Positions 1-11,528 of a stretch of 64,000 nt of DNA are shown here, piece by piece (position 1 is the stretch's first letter; every line of letters begins with the position of its first letter). The notes under the pieces were generated by a model. That model searched no databases, was not told the DNA's origin, and worked only from the letters and a program-made list of their open reading frames with translations. This DNA is from Siphonodentalium dalli (Eukaryota > Mollusca > Scaphopoda > Gadilida > Siphonodentaliidae): the NCBI GenBank assembly GCA_032622095.1, contig CP136062.1, positions 2,356,001 through 2,420,000 on the forward strand. The letters run 5' to 3'. Position numbers and translations under genes: made by a program.

Positions 1-199
1 GTTATATATTTCTTATTGTTAAATAATGAATATTATTAAGGTCATTACTATTAGTACAGTAATGCCCTAATTAATCGACTCCTTATCAAACAGTTAAATA
101 TTTCTTATTGTTAAATAATGAATATTATTAAGGTCATTACTATTAGTACAGTAATGCCCTAATTAATGGTTAAGGAGTCGATTAATTAGGGCATTACTG
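1..199. repeat. Family A remnant inside a 92-bp tandem duplication
   Basis: Bases 1-75 and 93-167 are near-identical, a period of 92. Each copy contains flank sequence plus the left end CAGTAATGCCCTAATTAAT. Only the second copy (149-199) goes on to a right arm and closes with GGGCATTACTG followed by TA. The duplication therefore took in both flank and element arm. Confidence 0.8.
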
Positions 200-744
200 T
201 AGTGAGTAGCATATTTTATCCTAGTCCAAGTTTCCTTAGACGTAAACCAGGTAATGAAATCAGTTGGGATAATGTTTTACGTCAAAGCCCTGTGAAAATG
301 TATTTCTATAGCAGATGATCCAATGGCCGGATTTTTTGTCAGTTTTAATAAATTTTACCCTGCAAATCAATGCATGATGCTATTTACATCGGAAAGATGT
401 TAAATTTTGCATAGAATATGCTGCATACTTACGAGTAACAACACTTTGTTTACATTTAATTCACACCATCACTTCACAAGGTCAAATGAGTTTGTATTTA
501 TGTAAACAATGTGATAAAATATATTTTTCACTTTACTTTACTGCTTTCAGTTGACAACTCTTGTGGAGATCAGAACAAATATAATATTTTCTATGGAATA
601 AACAATGGTGACATTTTAGTAAAGTTATTGGAGATTTAAGGTGAGTGAACCAACAACGCTATACCCTGATTTAGAAAGACATATACACAGAACTTCAACA
701 TAAAACAGCATTATTCAACCCAACCTATTTAACTAGTGGGTCTG

Positions 745-899
745 CAGTAATGCCCTAAACAATCGACTCCTTAACCACAGCAGAATTCCGGGTAATTTTT
801 CAGGATTTAGTTGGAAATATGGCTTGTTCAAACTAAATCCCGAAAATTTTACCCATAATTCTGCTGTGGTTAAGGAGTCAATTATTTAGGGCATTACTG
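745..899. mobile_element. Family A palindromic MITE (Tc1/mariner-pogo type)
   Basis: The left arm CAGTAATGCCCTAA... and right arm ...TTAGGGCATTACTG are complementary over about 70 bases, with a shortened centre. TA follows on the right; the left flank is TG, a probable mutated TA. There is no coding capacity. Confidence 0.85.
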
Positions 900-946
900 T
901 ATGTCGAAGAATACTTGGCCACATTTTTGCCCTTGATTATGATCAA

Positions 947-1020
947 TTAACTCTTCCATGACTGGAGCTTCCTGAAATTTTATGAAAACTCTGTGCCAAT
1001 GCATTCTCTTATATATTGAA
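947..1020 (-). mobile_element. Family D end fragment (TTAA element)
   Basis: TTAA at 947-950 is followed by a copy of the family D right end in reverse (CATGACTGGAGCTTCCTGAA), then the start of the shared hairpin cassette (GCCAATGCATTCTCTTATAT). The rest is missing. Confidence 0.7.
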
Positions 1021-1214
1021 AATTTTGACTTAAGAGAAATAACCAAGCTTGCCATTTCACTACCAGTAATCCTATGCTGCTATATAATATTGTGTAATTG
1101 TAATGCTGCCGTTGATTGGGTATTAATTGAATTAAAGGGGTACTCTATGCTAAATCCAGCCATTTATGAGACCATCTCCTTTTATACTCAACAGAATATA
1201 TGCAACAAATGAAT

Positions 1215-1402
1215 GAATTTGAGCCATAGATTAGTGCAAAATACACTTGTGTGTTTGATGAATGATTGAAACAACCTGGATATTTTTATGAAACTAAATT
1301 TATGACTTGAGCCATAAATTCATTTTCATTATAATTACCATGCTCTTTGTATCATTGATAGAGCACATGAGTGTATTTTGCACAAATACATGGCTCAAAT
1401 TC
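1215..1402. repeat. Fold-back element with 32-bp arms
   Basis: Arms at 1215-1246 (GAATTTGAGCCAT...GCAAAATACAC) and 1371-1402 are inverted repeats of each other. A diverged relative of the left flank and left arm lies at 27060-27130, so this is a dispersed family. Confidence 0.65.
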
Positions 1403-1510
1403 CTTCACTTTTGGTCATTGAGAAATAACAGCAATAATTTTTGCGACATGCGTCATAACCAGCAAAGACCATTATCTGTAGGAGTGTCACCAAAATTTTG
1501 CCCAATTTTG

Positions 1511-1722
1511 GACCAATCAAATGGCGTCTTAGGTTAAGTAGATAAAATATTATCAGCTGGAGCAATCAAATGGTATCTTAGATTGAGTGGATCAAATATT
1601 ATCAGCTGGACCAATTAAATGGCATCTTAGGATTATAGTGGATTAAATATTATCAGCTGGTACAATCAAATGGCATCTTAGATTTAGTGCATCAATTATT
1701 ATCAGCTGGACCAATCAAATTG
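1511..1722. repeat. Minisatellite, about 50-bp unit, 4 copies
   Basis: Units begin at 1511, 1560, 1609, 1660 and (partial) 1709 with ACCAATCAAATGG-like starts and end with ATTATCAGCTGG. The units differ by several bases, so the array is not recent. Confidence 0.85.
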
Positions 1723-1853
1723 TAGTATATGTTGAACTGATTTATTGCTCAATTAGGTGTTTGTAATGCTTGGAATTCTTTCAAAAGTTGTTTGTTTTCG
1801 CACGATCTTCACTTGGATTTAAAAATAAACGGTAACATACTGTACTGCCCTAA

Positions 1854-2196
1854 GAAAATGACTCATCAAACAGGGGTGGCATCGTTGTAAGACCACAGTC
1901 TGAACCCATAGTATTTTTACCCTGTGCCAATGCATTCTCTTATATATGCGAGTCGACCATAGGTTGCCTCGCATATATAAGAGAATGCATTGGCCTGACA
2001 ATTTTTTATCATTTTTTTAAAATAAATGTTTCTTACAATTTTTAGAACATAAAATACAAAACATCCATTACCCTGCAGGGAGCCCCACACATATATATAA
2101 GCATATAGAAGAGTGTCGTCTGCTCATGTTTGTCTGGGGCTCTGTATGGGTGAAAATGACACATCAAACAGGGGTGGCATTGCAGTAAGACCACAT
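1854..2196 (-). mobile_element. Family E fold-back copy flanked by 45-bp direct repeats
   Basis: The interior (about 1911-2148) matches, in reverse, the right half of the E copy at 47220-47660, including one hairpin cassette (1926-1995) and the CCCTGCAGGGAGCCCCAC segment. It is bracketed by direct repeats at 1854-1898 and 2152-2196 (both contain CATCAAACAGGGGTGGCAT) that differ at about five positions. Confidence 0.7.
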
Positions 2197-2212
2197 TTCA
2201 GTTAGACTTTAA

Positions 2213-2668
2213 CCCTTTACCCAACAAAGCGGCCAAAAACGCCCAAATAAAGCTTCAACAGCCTAAAATATCTTCGGTCTGTCTCAATAACACCATACAA
2301 ATATGGATATCATTGGAACTGGTTCATTGACCACATTGTGATGGTTACAGTTATGCCCTGTGCCAATGCATTCTCTTATATATACGAGTCGACCATAGGT
2401 CGCCTCGCATATATAAGAGAATGCATTGGCCTAAAAAAAATCTTTTTGAACACTTTTTACCATTTTTTCTTACATTCTTTAACAATTTTATAATTTTTTC
2501 TTACATATTTTTACATTTTTTATAATATTTTTCTACATTCTTTGACAATTTTATCATTTTTAATATGTGTTAAGCCAATGCATTCTCTTATATATGCGAG
2601 GCAACCTATGGTCGACTCGCATATATAAGAGAATGCATTGGCACATGGCCGTTCTGTTGGGTAAAGGG
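2213..2668. mobile_element. Family C element (piggyBac-like, TTAA-flanked)
   Basis: TTAA at 2209-2212 and 2669-2672 flank terminal repeats CCCTTTACCCAACA / TGTTGGGTAAAGGG. Two hairpin cassettes lie inside in mirror orientation (about 2363-2433 and 2573-2642). TTAA target sites and CCC ends are the piggyBac hallmark. It is non-coding and needs a transposase in trans. Confidence 0.85.
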
Positions 2669-2921
2669 TTAAACACGGTTATAAACCGCAAGACAACCAG
2701 AGGATTGTGTGGTTAACATGCGTGTAATCAATCAACTCATATGAAACTGTAACATCCAGCAAACTTATATATCATAGAAATGAAACAGTCAGCAGTTACC
2801 GTGGCTACAGTGTATCAGCAGTCAAGGAATATAACCAGCGTTTCATTACTGCATTTCATCTCGGTGCCGCAGCAGTCACAGAACTGTAAACTGCAGTGCA
2901 GTTAAGGTTTTACTGCAGTTA

Positions 2922-3135
2922 CAGTAATGCCCTAAATAATTAACTCCTTAACCACAGCAGAATTATGGGTAATTTTTCAGGATTTAGTCGGAAAATATGG
3001 CTTGTTGCCATTCATCGGAAAGCTCACGGTGAGAGCTTTCCGTTGAATGGCAACAAGCCATATTTCCGACTAAATCCTGAAAAATTACCCATAATTCTGC
3101 TGTGGTTAAGGAGTCAATTTTTTAGGGCGTTACTG
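2922..3135. mobile_element. Family A palindromic MITE, full length
   Basis: A 214-bp near-perfect palindrome flanked by TA on both sides (2920-2921 and 3136-3137). Each arm is about 105 bp and includes CACAGCAGAATTATGGG and the central GGAAAGCTC. This is a typical full copy. Confidence 0.92.
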
Positions 3136-3141
3136 TAATGT

Positions 3142-3290
3142 ATTAATGCATAATAACCCCAGTTACTGAATCATCAGAGTCAATTACTTAGTTATAAATG
3201 CATAATAATGCCAGTTACAAGGTCATCAGGGTCATAATAATGCCAGTTACAAGGTCATCAGGGTCATAATAATCCCAGTTACTGGGTCAA
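3142..3290. repeat. Short tandem repeat, about 31-bp unit
   Basis: CATAATAATGCCAGTTAC with AAGGTCATCAGGGT is repeated with small changes, best between 3211 and 3290. Confidence 0.7.
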
Positions 3291-3931
3291 TTACTTAGCA
3301 CAGAACAGTATTCTTACACGACAGTATTAAAAACATGTTAGAACCATCATTTTGATGTGACATAATTAAATCCACTTTGAGATAAAACAGGATATTAGAG
3401 GCCAAATAACAAAATTAATCAAGGTGTAAAATAAGTACAATATCAAATAGTTGTATGGCATACAAGCATGAATAAGTTGACATTATTGCACTTGAATGTT
3501 AGGCTTCAATATTATAGCACAAAACAAAATTGATGTTTCGTAACACCACAATATGGCAAACATGCAATAATTCAAATTTTTCATGCGCTGTTCTATAAAT
3601 TCATGATGAAAACTGCTGATTGGTTAAAACAAAGTTAAAAGGTCAGATTGCATGATTAGATAAATTTTTTTAGCTTAACAAAAGTTATGGCAAAAAAGAA
3701 CAAAAAAACTGACAACAAACAATAAAGGAACTTACTGTGAGGTCTCATTAAACAATTCAATTCATTTGGCATGGCTAGAGCATTATTTGGGGCGTCCACC
3801 ATCAAATTGCAATTTGCAAGGAATCTTCTGTTGGAGTCATAATTTTAAAATATTTTGACAATTAATTTCAACTGCAGTGTAACCCCCTAAAAATATAATG
3901 AATAATGAATGTCTCAATTTTGGTTCACAAT

Positions 3932-4650
3932 ACTGAGTTAAATCTAGACCAAGTCTGCTCGGTCCACAACAGCTTGGGATATCCATCGGGTTGATGCTGT
4001 AACAGCTTGGGATATCTGTTGGGTTGATGCTGTAACAGCTTGGGATATCCGTTGGGTTGAAGCTGTTATTTGACCGAGTCCTGCCCTGTTGCTCTTCTAT
4101 AATGGACTGTCATTCAAAAGATGTACAGTAATGCTCTAATTAATTGACCTCTTAACCACAGCAGAATTATGGGTAACTTTTCAGGATTTAGTCGGAAATA
4201 TGGCTTGTTGCCATTCATCGGACAGCTCGCGATTAAACTGTCTTCAAAATGATATATCATTTATTGTGATAGAAAAAGGTAAAGTGATGATACGATCGTT
4301 TAATGTATTGTTTACATGAATTTTCTGATAGTGCAACAAAAAATAAAAATTCATTGAAAATCAAGACTTCGTTTACTTATAAATCTCGTTGCTTTGACAT
4401 TTAATGGACAACAGATATATGCACGTTTGATACCATCATGCTTGGGAAAGGTTGCCCTCTATGTTCATATACGCAAAGCTTCCATTTGATCTAATCCGAA
4501 GACATACAAGCAAGATCAATCCTGCCAATGATTCTGGGCATAAAGTCTGTTATAGAAGAGTAACGGGATGGGACTCGGACCAAAAACAGCATTAACCCAA
4601 CAGATATCACAAGCTGTTGTGGATCAAGCAAACTTCGTCTAAGTTCAATC
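3932..4650. mobile_element. Element P with long inverted ends and an inserted family A arm
   Basis: The left end (about 3932-4000) and right end (4590-4650) are inverted repeats sharing the TCCACAACAGCTTG block. The left end carries three 33-bp tandem units from 3968. A single family A left arm interrupts it at 4126-4232. No coding frame was seen in the rest. Confidence 0.6.
4126..4232 (+). mobile_element. Family A single left arm
   Basis: TA then CAGTAATGCTCTAATTAAT through GGCTTGTTGCCATTCATCGG. The right arm is absent. Confidence 0.8.
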
Positions 4651-4802
4651 CTATTTGTGACATAGTCAAATTTGTTCTTGGGTCACTAAATTAAGTTTGG
4701 ACTGTTTTGAGGTAATCATTATTTCATAGTAGTTTTTTTCTCTGGATTTTTATAGAATTAGAATCCATTTTATGACATTCAGATCACATTCATAGCCTCA
4801 CT

Positions 4803-5215
4803 CAAGCCTGAGAATAAGGTGCCTGTCATTTGCAAAATGAGGTCCCCAGAGGGTCAATTTAGTGATGCTATCCTTCATAGCAGGCTAGCATCACTAAGTT
4901 TACCCTCTGGGGACCTCATTCTGCTTTAATAGGCCTCTTAGTTTCTTTATTATAAAATTTCTATAGAAACATAGATTCTATTTCTTATTTTAGTTTAGTT
5001 TCTCTATATCCCCAAATAGGCAGACAACATCACAATATTCACCATTTGGGAACTTCACTCTGAGTCTTTGTCTCCCATAGCAGATGAGGCCATGTAGAAT
5101 GAGGTCTGAAGAGGTTGAATTTGGTGATGCTAGTACACTATGCGATTTAGCGTGACTAAATTCACCCTCTGCAGACCTCATTCTACAAATGACAGGCACA
5201 CTATTTCAAGGGATG
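4803..5215. mobile_element. Family B element (hAT-like) with perfect 8-bp target duplication
   Basis: GCCTCACT at 4795-4802 is repeated at 5216-5223. Ends are CAAGCC / GGGATG, a slightly mutated GGCTTG. Each end carries an internal hairpin formed by GAATGAGGTCCCCAGAGGGT and its complement, so the element holds two hairpins in mirror order. The middle is AT-rich and non-coding. Eight-base duplications are typical of hAT elements. Confidence 0.9.
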
Positions 5216-5310
5216 GCCTCACTATCAGACCCGAGTCAAATAATTAAGATAAAGCTTATATTCAGCATTGAGTCAATTGACAATGAAGTATCAATGTTTG
5301 TTGATGAATA

Positions 5311-5521
5311 CAGTAATTCTTTAAGTAATCGACTTCCTAACCACAGCAGAATTATGGGTAAGTTTTCAGGATTTAATCGGAAATATGGCTTGTTGCCATT
5401 CATCGGAAAGCTCTCCCTGAGAGCTTTCCGATGAATGGCAACAAGCCATATTTCCGACTAAATCCTGAAAACTTACCCATAATTCTGCTGGGATTAAGGA
5501 GTCGATTACTTAGAGCATTTT
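5311..5521. mobile_element. Family A MITE between perfect 23-bp direct repeats
   Basis: A full palindrome. The 23 bases immediately before it (5288-5310, starting GTATCAATGTTTG) are repeated exactly right after it (5522-5544). Tc1/mariner elements normally duplicate only TA. Confidence 0.9.
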
Positions 5522-5789
5522 GTATCAATGTTTGTTGATGAATAGTATAGTATTCTCTGAGTAAGAAACTAACGTAATGGCACATATAAGGCGTTCCATC
5601 TCCTCATGCTGAAAATGCTGCTGTCTTCCGTCTTTTCTTGCTGAAAAAAATCTAGAAAACAAAGCTTTCAATCTTACATAAAATGAGCGGAATATTCAAA
5701 ACAACAATGTTTCAATAATGAACTGAGGTATTTAACATTCATGTTACAGTTGATTTTGAGAGGGAAATATTGTTCATCAGTTTGTTAGC

Positions 5790-6366
5790 TTAAAGGGACC
5801 CAGGCCAAGCCTTGAAATAGTGTGTCTGTCACTTGCAGATTGAGGTCCCCAGAGGGTAAATTAAGTGACACTTTCCTGCAAGGCAGGCTAGCATACCAAA
5901 TTCACCCTTTGGGAACCTCATTCTGCTTAGGCCAACTGCTATCAGAGACTTGGGATCAGATTGAGTTGAAATTTGTGATGTTCACCGATTAGTCCACTCG
6001 ATTATGCATTTTATCTTCTGCAAATTAGGGGATATCAACACTGAACAGAAGGGAAAAAGTAACTAAAAACAATGTAAATTTGAGACCATAGATACTTGCC
6101 AGATGAGGCCTAAGCAGAATGATGTACCTAGAGAGTGAATTTAGTGATGCTAGCCTGCTGTGTGGGGTAGAGTCACTGAATTCACTCTCTGAGGACCTCA
6201 TTCTGCAAATGATATGCACACTAAACTCAGACTTGCCCCCGAAATGTTTTTTTCGAAGGACAAAATTAGTCGATCTATTTTTTCGTGTACTTGTTGATGA
6301 TGGTTGTTTTACAGACTTTTAAGTTATTTCGCATTAAACCACTTCGAAGGCCTAGAGTCCCTTTAA
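5790..6366. mobile_element. Element R (TTAA-bounded) carrying a nested family B copy
   Basis: TTAAAGGGACCCAGGCC at the left and GGCCTAGAGTCCCTTTAA at the right are inverted repeats ending in TTAA. A family B copy fills 5806-6235. Confidence 0.7.
5806..6235. mobile_element. Family B element (hAT-like), diverged
   Basis: CAAGCCTTGAAATAGTGTG at the left and ACTCAGACTTG at the right; both internal hairpins are recognisable but mutated. The flanking 8-mers match at only four of eight bases, so the duplication is not convincing here. Confidence 0.75.
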
Positions 6367-6509
6367 TATTAATGGTGAAATTTTATGGCTTTGGGCCATA
6401 ATTTCAAATATGTTTCTTCTGCCCACTCGCTACCACACAATGAAAAGTGTCAAACCAACCAAAAGGTTACCCAAAGTAATTAATTACAATTACTTACATA
6501 AAGTAATTA

Positions 6510-6569
6510 CAGTAATGCTCTAAATAATCGACTCCTTAATTAAGGAGTCGATTATTTAGAGCATTACTG
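6510..6569. mobile_element. Minimal 60-bp family A palindrome
   Basis: CAGTAATGCTCTAAATAATC followed directly by its complement, flanked by TA on both sides, with no internal sequence at all. It sits inside a TAATTACAATTAC-type simple repeat (about 6459-6650). Confidence 0.9.
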
Positions 6570-7460
6570 TACAATTACAATTACCCAAAGTAATTAATTA
6601 CAATTACTTACACAAAGTAAGAAATTATAATTACTTACTGTCAATAGCTTTATATGTGGCATGTCTGATACTGACAAAATTCCGACTGAAATTAGCTGCC
6701 AAAATAGAAAATTTTAAACAATTGGTAGAGAATGGGCAAATTATGATGTTACTAATACTGGTCTCATCGATTGTTTCATGAGCAAATATTTGTGAATGTG
6801 ATTCATACAAGTACGGTTAGGACAAATTAGTTTATTTTTCTGCTTTATGTTTTTTTTGGACCTTGTTTGGGTCGGGTCGGTTGGGAAAAAAATAAAAATA
6901 AAGGAACGTCATTCCTATCTGAGAACAAACTTTGTAGACTCTATCATGTTATTATAAAGATCACCATAACTTCTGAGGAATACCAAATGTATTTCTAAAG
7001 ACCATTCTAAGTTTTAAAGTTTAAAGAGGTATGACTATGTCAAGTTCATAAAAATGTCAGGACTTCACAGCTTTCATCCTAGATGTAGTTAAAAATAATG
7101 CTTTGGTGGTACGGTAATAAATGCCAGAGAAAAACAATTAGGAATCATTTTAATTTTCTCGTCGGGGCCACAGAGAACCCAGTCAACGGATCCGTAAAGC
7201 AGAAAAATAAAAAAGTTTGGCCTTAGTGACACCTAGATCTTACGAGTCATACAACTCTCCAAAGTTTCCGAGCTGATACCATTGAACTAACTTGTCCAGA
7301 TCCAGGTGTTAACTCTGTCAAATACGATCTCTGAACTCTCTCGTTGATGTCCACATCTGATTATTGTACTTGATTCAAAGCTTGGGCTAACAAGCTGATG
7401 ACCAATGAGAATTGTGTGATGAAAACACGATCATTCCGTGCAATCTTTAGTTCACTGCCC

Positions 7461-7709
7461 TTTATTTCAACAATAAATCACGTCTCATAACACTCGATGT
7501 GCAGTGCTCAGATCTTTGCATCTCTCATCCTTAATAGGAGAGATTTTGAATGATGATAATCACTGGCCAGCTGTTCATAACTCGTAAAGTACACACAACT
7601 GTCACAAGCATCCATCCCCAAGTCCAGAATTTCAAATCCCAGAAACTATAATTCAAACAGACGTAATAACTATAAGAGATACATTTAGTTATTTGTTGTA
7701 ACGAAACAT
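7461..7709 (-). promoter_or_regulatory. 3'UTR of the receptor gene with candidate poly(A) signal
   Basis: Downstream of the stop on the minus strand, AATAAA occurs at 7466-7461 (tttatt on the plus strand), about 245 bases after the stop. This is the first canonical signal seen. The transcript end is inferred, not demonstrated. No repeat family was recognised within this stretch. Confidence 0.5.
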
Positions 7710-8713
7710 TCATTTTAAATTAAATATTTCAAGCATGAGCGGTTCAATCTCTCCTGGGTTCACCTGGAGTAAAACTTTAGCGTGATCGTCACTAAGAGTT
7801 CTCAACTCTGCCATGATTTGCAGAAGTGCGAAATAATAGTAACGCGCGTATTCATATGTGAACTCCGCCTCCAGGTAGTGCTTTAATAAAGTTAGGTACT
7901 TGTCTTGCACATTTGAAACAACGTCTCTATCTTTAATATTGTGCCCTTCTGGACTGAACACAGAAAGCGCTTGAATTAACGCCATCAACGTACTGTCATT
8001 GCCCACAATTGTTTTAAGTGACCGACAGTATCGCGTATGACTGTCGTGCAGTTCGACGAACCCAGTAGCTTTTTTCAATATACTTGTGGGAATCTCGCCT
8101 TTCGGTGTTATCCACGCATCCCTTTCGACGACGTAAAACACAACTGACCTCAAAAGAAGAGTATGTAGTACGCAAGATTTCAGAGCTGCTATTTGATCTT
8201 CTTGCGGAAGTTTGCGGAAGTCTTCGAGACGTTTGACGAATTTGATCAAGCGTCTGACGGCTGCCTGTGAGTTATTAACGAGGTCATTCGGGTTGCTATA
8301 TCCCGCTTCTTCAAACATTTCCGGATTATTATCTTCAGTACAGAACTGCCCCAGTGTCATTTTGTAGCTGTCGCTCAGTTCTTTAAATACAATCATCTCG
8401 TCGATTGATAAATTACGATAGAGTGACGGCTCTGTCGGCAGCTCTGATTTTGGAAGGAGACTGACTTCGCTGCGAATAATGCCGACGGGTGAATTAACAA
8501 CAGTGGTGACAATTTGCCCCTGCGGTGATAAGTTGGGCTCGATTTTGATTGGCTGCGACATTGGTGAGAAGAGATTGGTTGTGCTTGATGATGAACTAGT
8601 TGGCTCCGGATAAGGATCTTCATCTTGATCATGTCTAACGTGAGCACTTTTTTGATGGCGTTTTTGTCGGTTCTCCATCACTTTTTGTAACCGGGCCTGT
8701 CTTTCATTCTCAT
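7710..8713 (-). CDS. Nuclear receptor, last coding exon: hinge plus complete ligand-binding domain (VDR/HR96-like, NR1I/NR1J type)
   Basis: This exon encodes about 334 residues. The acceptor is TTTTCAG just above 8713; the first codon is split (G from the upstream exon plus AT), giving Asp in DENERQARL. A basic hinge of about 100 residues follows, then the ligand-binding domain. Helix 3-5 carries the family signature (FVKRLEDFRKLPQEDQIAAL, then LLLRS). The C-terminal part has LSDDHAKVLLQVNPGEIEP and an AF-2 helix LMLEIF that fits the rule of two hydrophobics, any residue, Glu, two hydrophobics, as in VDR (LVLEVF). The stop is TGA at 7710-7712. By family, this is a nuclear ligand-regulated transcription factor that would bind DNA as an RXR partner. 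The ligand cannot be read from sequence. The whole hinge and LBD sit in one uninterrupted exon. Subfamily (NR1I, NR1J or a mollusc-specific NR1 group) is uncertain. Confidence 0.95.
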
Positions 8714-8739
8714 CTGAAAAGATAAGGATAATAATATTT

Positions 8740-9640
8740 ATTCCACACACATTGACGCGAGGAACATGTATTCAACGGAATCACAGCCATTGAATACATA
8801 GTAGTGTATACCTCTAGTGGAATACGAGACGGAACTATTCTTGTTGACGTTGTTGCCAAGAAAGATGACGTACATTACATCGATCATCCGCTTCCGGTGA
8901 TCCCCGCCCATAATTACTGGTTATTTGTCAGACTTAAATCACAATAAAGGTAGCTATAGTAACAATGGAAGTGACAGTCAAGGATTGAACTTATCTGACT
9001 GAACGGTGTAGAATAAATACAGATCACAACTTGCATCATAATCTCGAATCTTTTATCGAACTCGTTGCGGACGGCGCAAAGTTATATTTCGCTCGAGCTG
9101 CGTTCTCGCGAAATATATCCTTGCACCATCCGCAACTAGTTCGATAAAAGAGTCTCGATTAAGATGCGCGTTGTGTTCTGTCTATTTATTCCACACACAT
9201 TGACATGAGATGTGTGTATTCAATGGAATCCGAGCCATTGAAAACATATTATTGTATACTTCTATCATATACAAGCCGGAACTCTTTTTGTGGACATTGA
9301 CGCCAAGAAAGATGACGTACATTGTCTCAACGATCCACTTCGAGTGATGGCCCAATCATTATTGGTTATTGATTTGACTTGAATTACAAAAGAGGTAGCT
9401 ATGGTATCAATGAAGGTGACAGCCATGGATTGAACTTATCTGACACAGTGGTGTAGAATAAATACAGAACACAACTTGCACCCTAATTTCGAATCTTTTG
9501 TCGAACTCGTTGTGGGCGGTGCAAAGATGTATTTCGCTTGAGGTACGCGCGAAAAATATCCTTGTGCCATCTGTAACTCATTTGATAAAAGATTCTCGAT
9601 TAAGATGCGTGTTGTGTTCTGTTTATTTTTATACAATATT
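8740..9640. repeat. Two tandem copies of a 446-bp unit ending in a 120-bp hairpin
   Basis: TATTCCACACACATTGAC starts units near 8740 and 9186. Each unit ends in a long hairpin with arms around TCTTTTATCGAACTCGTTG, spanning about 9045-9165 and 9490-9608. The array starts about 27 bp upstream of the receptor's last splice acceptor. The second copy is diverged and its hairpin is less perfect. Confidence 0.85.
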
Positions 9641-9708
9641 GCCTATGCTATTGTGTGTGTAATACCTATTTTGTAAATTTCATCTTTACACCTTGATCAG
9701 GCCATTAA

Positions 9709-9757
9709 TCTCTACTCTGGTTAACAACCATTACGGGTTAACAAGAGCAGAGATTCA
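9709..9757. repeat. Small inverted repeat
   Basis: AATCTCTACTCTGGTTAAC and its near complement separated by about ten bases. Apart from this and an ACTGTAGG-rich patch near 10260-10320, nothing is recognised in 9645-10500. Confidence 0.6.
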
Positions 9758-10504
9758 TAGCAAGATCTACTTTGCACCCTACTGTGGGTATAAATTTCTA
9801 CTGCGGGTGTAAATATTCAAATGTCATTTCATGGGTTAGGCATTTATACCCATAGTAGAACTACATCTTATTAGTAAAATAGTTCTTCTGTTACATTGAT
9901 TTAAAATTGGAATTTGTTACATCACTTAATTATGAAGAAAATTGCCTGTATTTCAATCAAACGTAGCTTGCTAGTGTTATAACAATTAGGAAACATGAAT
10001 GGGAATATCAAGTGACTGATGGCTTAGAAACAGGCTGACGTCATAAAAAGTATGGATCACTACGAGTGACACACATTCCTTATAGTGTCGTGTTTGTGTA
10101 TCTTGGTGAGGATATATATATTTTAAAAGTAAACACAGGCACAGTTGAATCCACGGAACAAATCAAAACTAATAATTATGACATAATAAAATACACCCAT
10201 AGTAGCTAAGAGAACCAATTTTTCACCACTCGTAGATCGTCGTATCTATCTCTTCAGAGCTACAGTGAAATCGGGTTTTGGAATTTCACTGTAGGTTCCA
10301 ATATTTCACTGTAGGGCTTGAAACTAACAAGAGCTGCCAAGGTTGATTGAGTGATCATTGCGTGTGCACTGTCCACTAACCAATCAGAAGCAACAAATTT
10401 ATGATGGCACATGATCAATTGATAATTCTATGTTTGAGTCATATCGGTCAATTTCAATGGCTCTTTCCTGTTTGTAAACACTGACAATTAAGTGTGCTCT
10501 TTAA

Positions 10505-10895
10505 CCCTTTACCCAACAAACCGGCCAAAACCGGCCAAATAAAGCTTCAACAGCCTAAAATATCTTCGGTCTGTCTCAATAGAACCATACAAATATGGAT
10601 ATCATTGGAACCGGCTCCTTGACCACATTGTGATAGTTACAGTTAGCCCTGTGCCAATGCATTCTCTTATATATGCGAGTCGACCATAGGTCGCCTCGCA
10701 TATATAAGAGAATGCATTGGCCTAAAAAAAATATTTGTTTAACACTTTTTACCATTTTTTCTTACATTCTTTAACAATTTTATAATTTTTAATGTGTTAA
10801 GCCAATGCATTCTCTTATATATGCGAGGCGACCTATGGTCGACTCGCATATATAAGAGAATACATTGGCACAGGGCCGTTCTGTTGGGTAAAGGG
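10505..10895. mobile_element. Family C element (TTAA-flanked)
   Basis: TTAA at 10501-10504 and 10896-10899; ends CCCTTTACCCAACA / TGTTGGGTAAAGGG. Two mirror-image hairpin cassettes at about 10648-10722 and 10799-10869. Confidence 0.92.
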
Positions 10896-10974
10896 TTAAT
10901 TAAGTCCAATTAATTATTTAAGTAATTAAGAATTAACTTAGCAACTTTGAGTCTAAATAAGCCGCATATAATAA

Positions 10975-11140
10975 AAAGAATACCTACAGTTTTTGTTTAA
11001 ATACTTGAAACATCTCATTCGTGTCTGGAAAGAAATATCAAAATTTCACTCGCGGCTCGTGAAAATTTTATATATCTTTCAAGGCACTCATGAGATATTT
11101 CAGGTATTCAAACAAATACTGTAGGTATTCTCTATTTACT
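10975..11140. mobile_element. Fold-back element, AAGAATACCTACAG ends
   Basis: AGAATACCTACAG at the left pairs with CTGTAGGTATTCT at the right; the interior also pairs through TGAAACATCTCAT / ATGAGATATTTCA. Related copies lie at 14036-14190 and 59393-59535. Confidence 0.75.
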
Positions 11141-11528
11141 ATATGCTCAACAATGTATTATTGAAAAAATAACAGTTAAATAATTTTCAATATCCCTGCA
11201 GGGGGAAAAAGAAAGTTTCGCTTTCATTCACGCATTAGCGACTTTCATTCACGCATTAGCGACCAATTCACAAATACATGCACCAATTTCTCTGCGCATA
11301 TTTCTCTGTAAGGCTGTGTAAGTGCCAAGTGGACAGACATCAGCTGTCGGTTTGAAGGTGATTATCACCTCTGGTCAAGTGGTCCTGCTAATTTGCTATG
11401 ATGCTGGTGGTCCTGCTGAATTGCTATGATGCGGGTAGGGCAAACTGATGCCATTGTGAAAAGTACCGTTATTTTTTTTAAAGTTGTAATTTTCGAGGTG
11501 TGTGGCTAATCTGCGCGATTTGAGAAAC

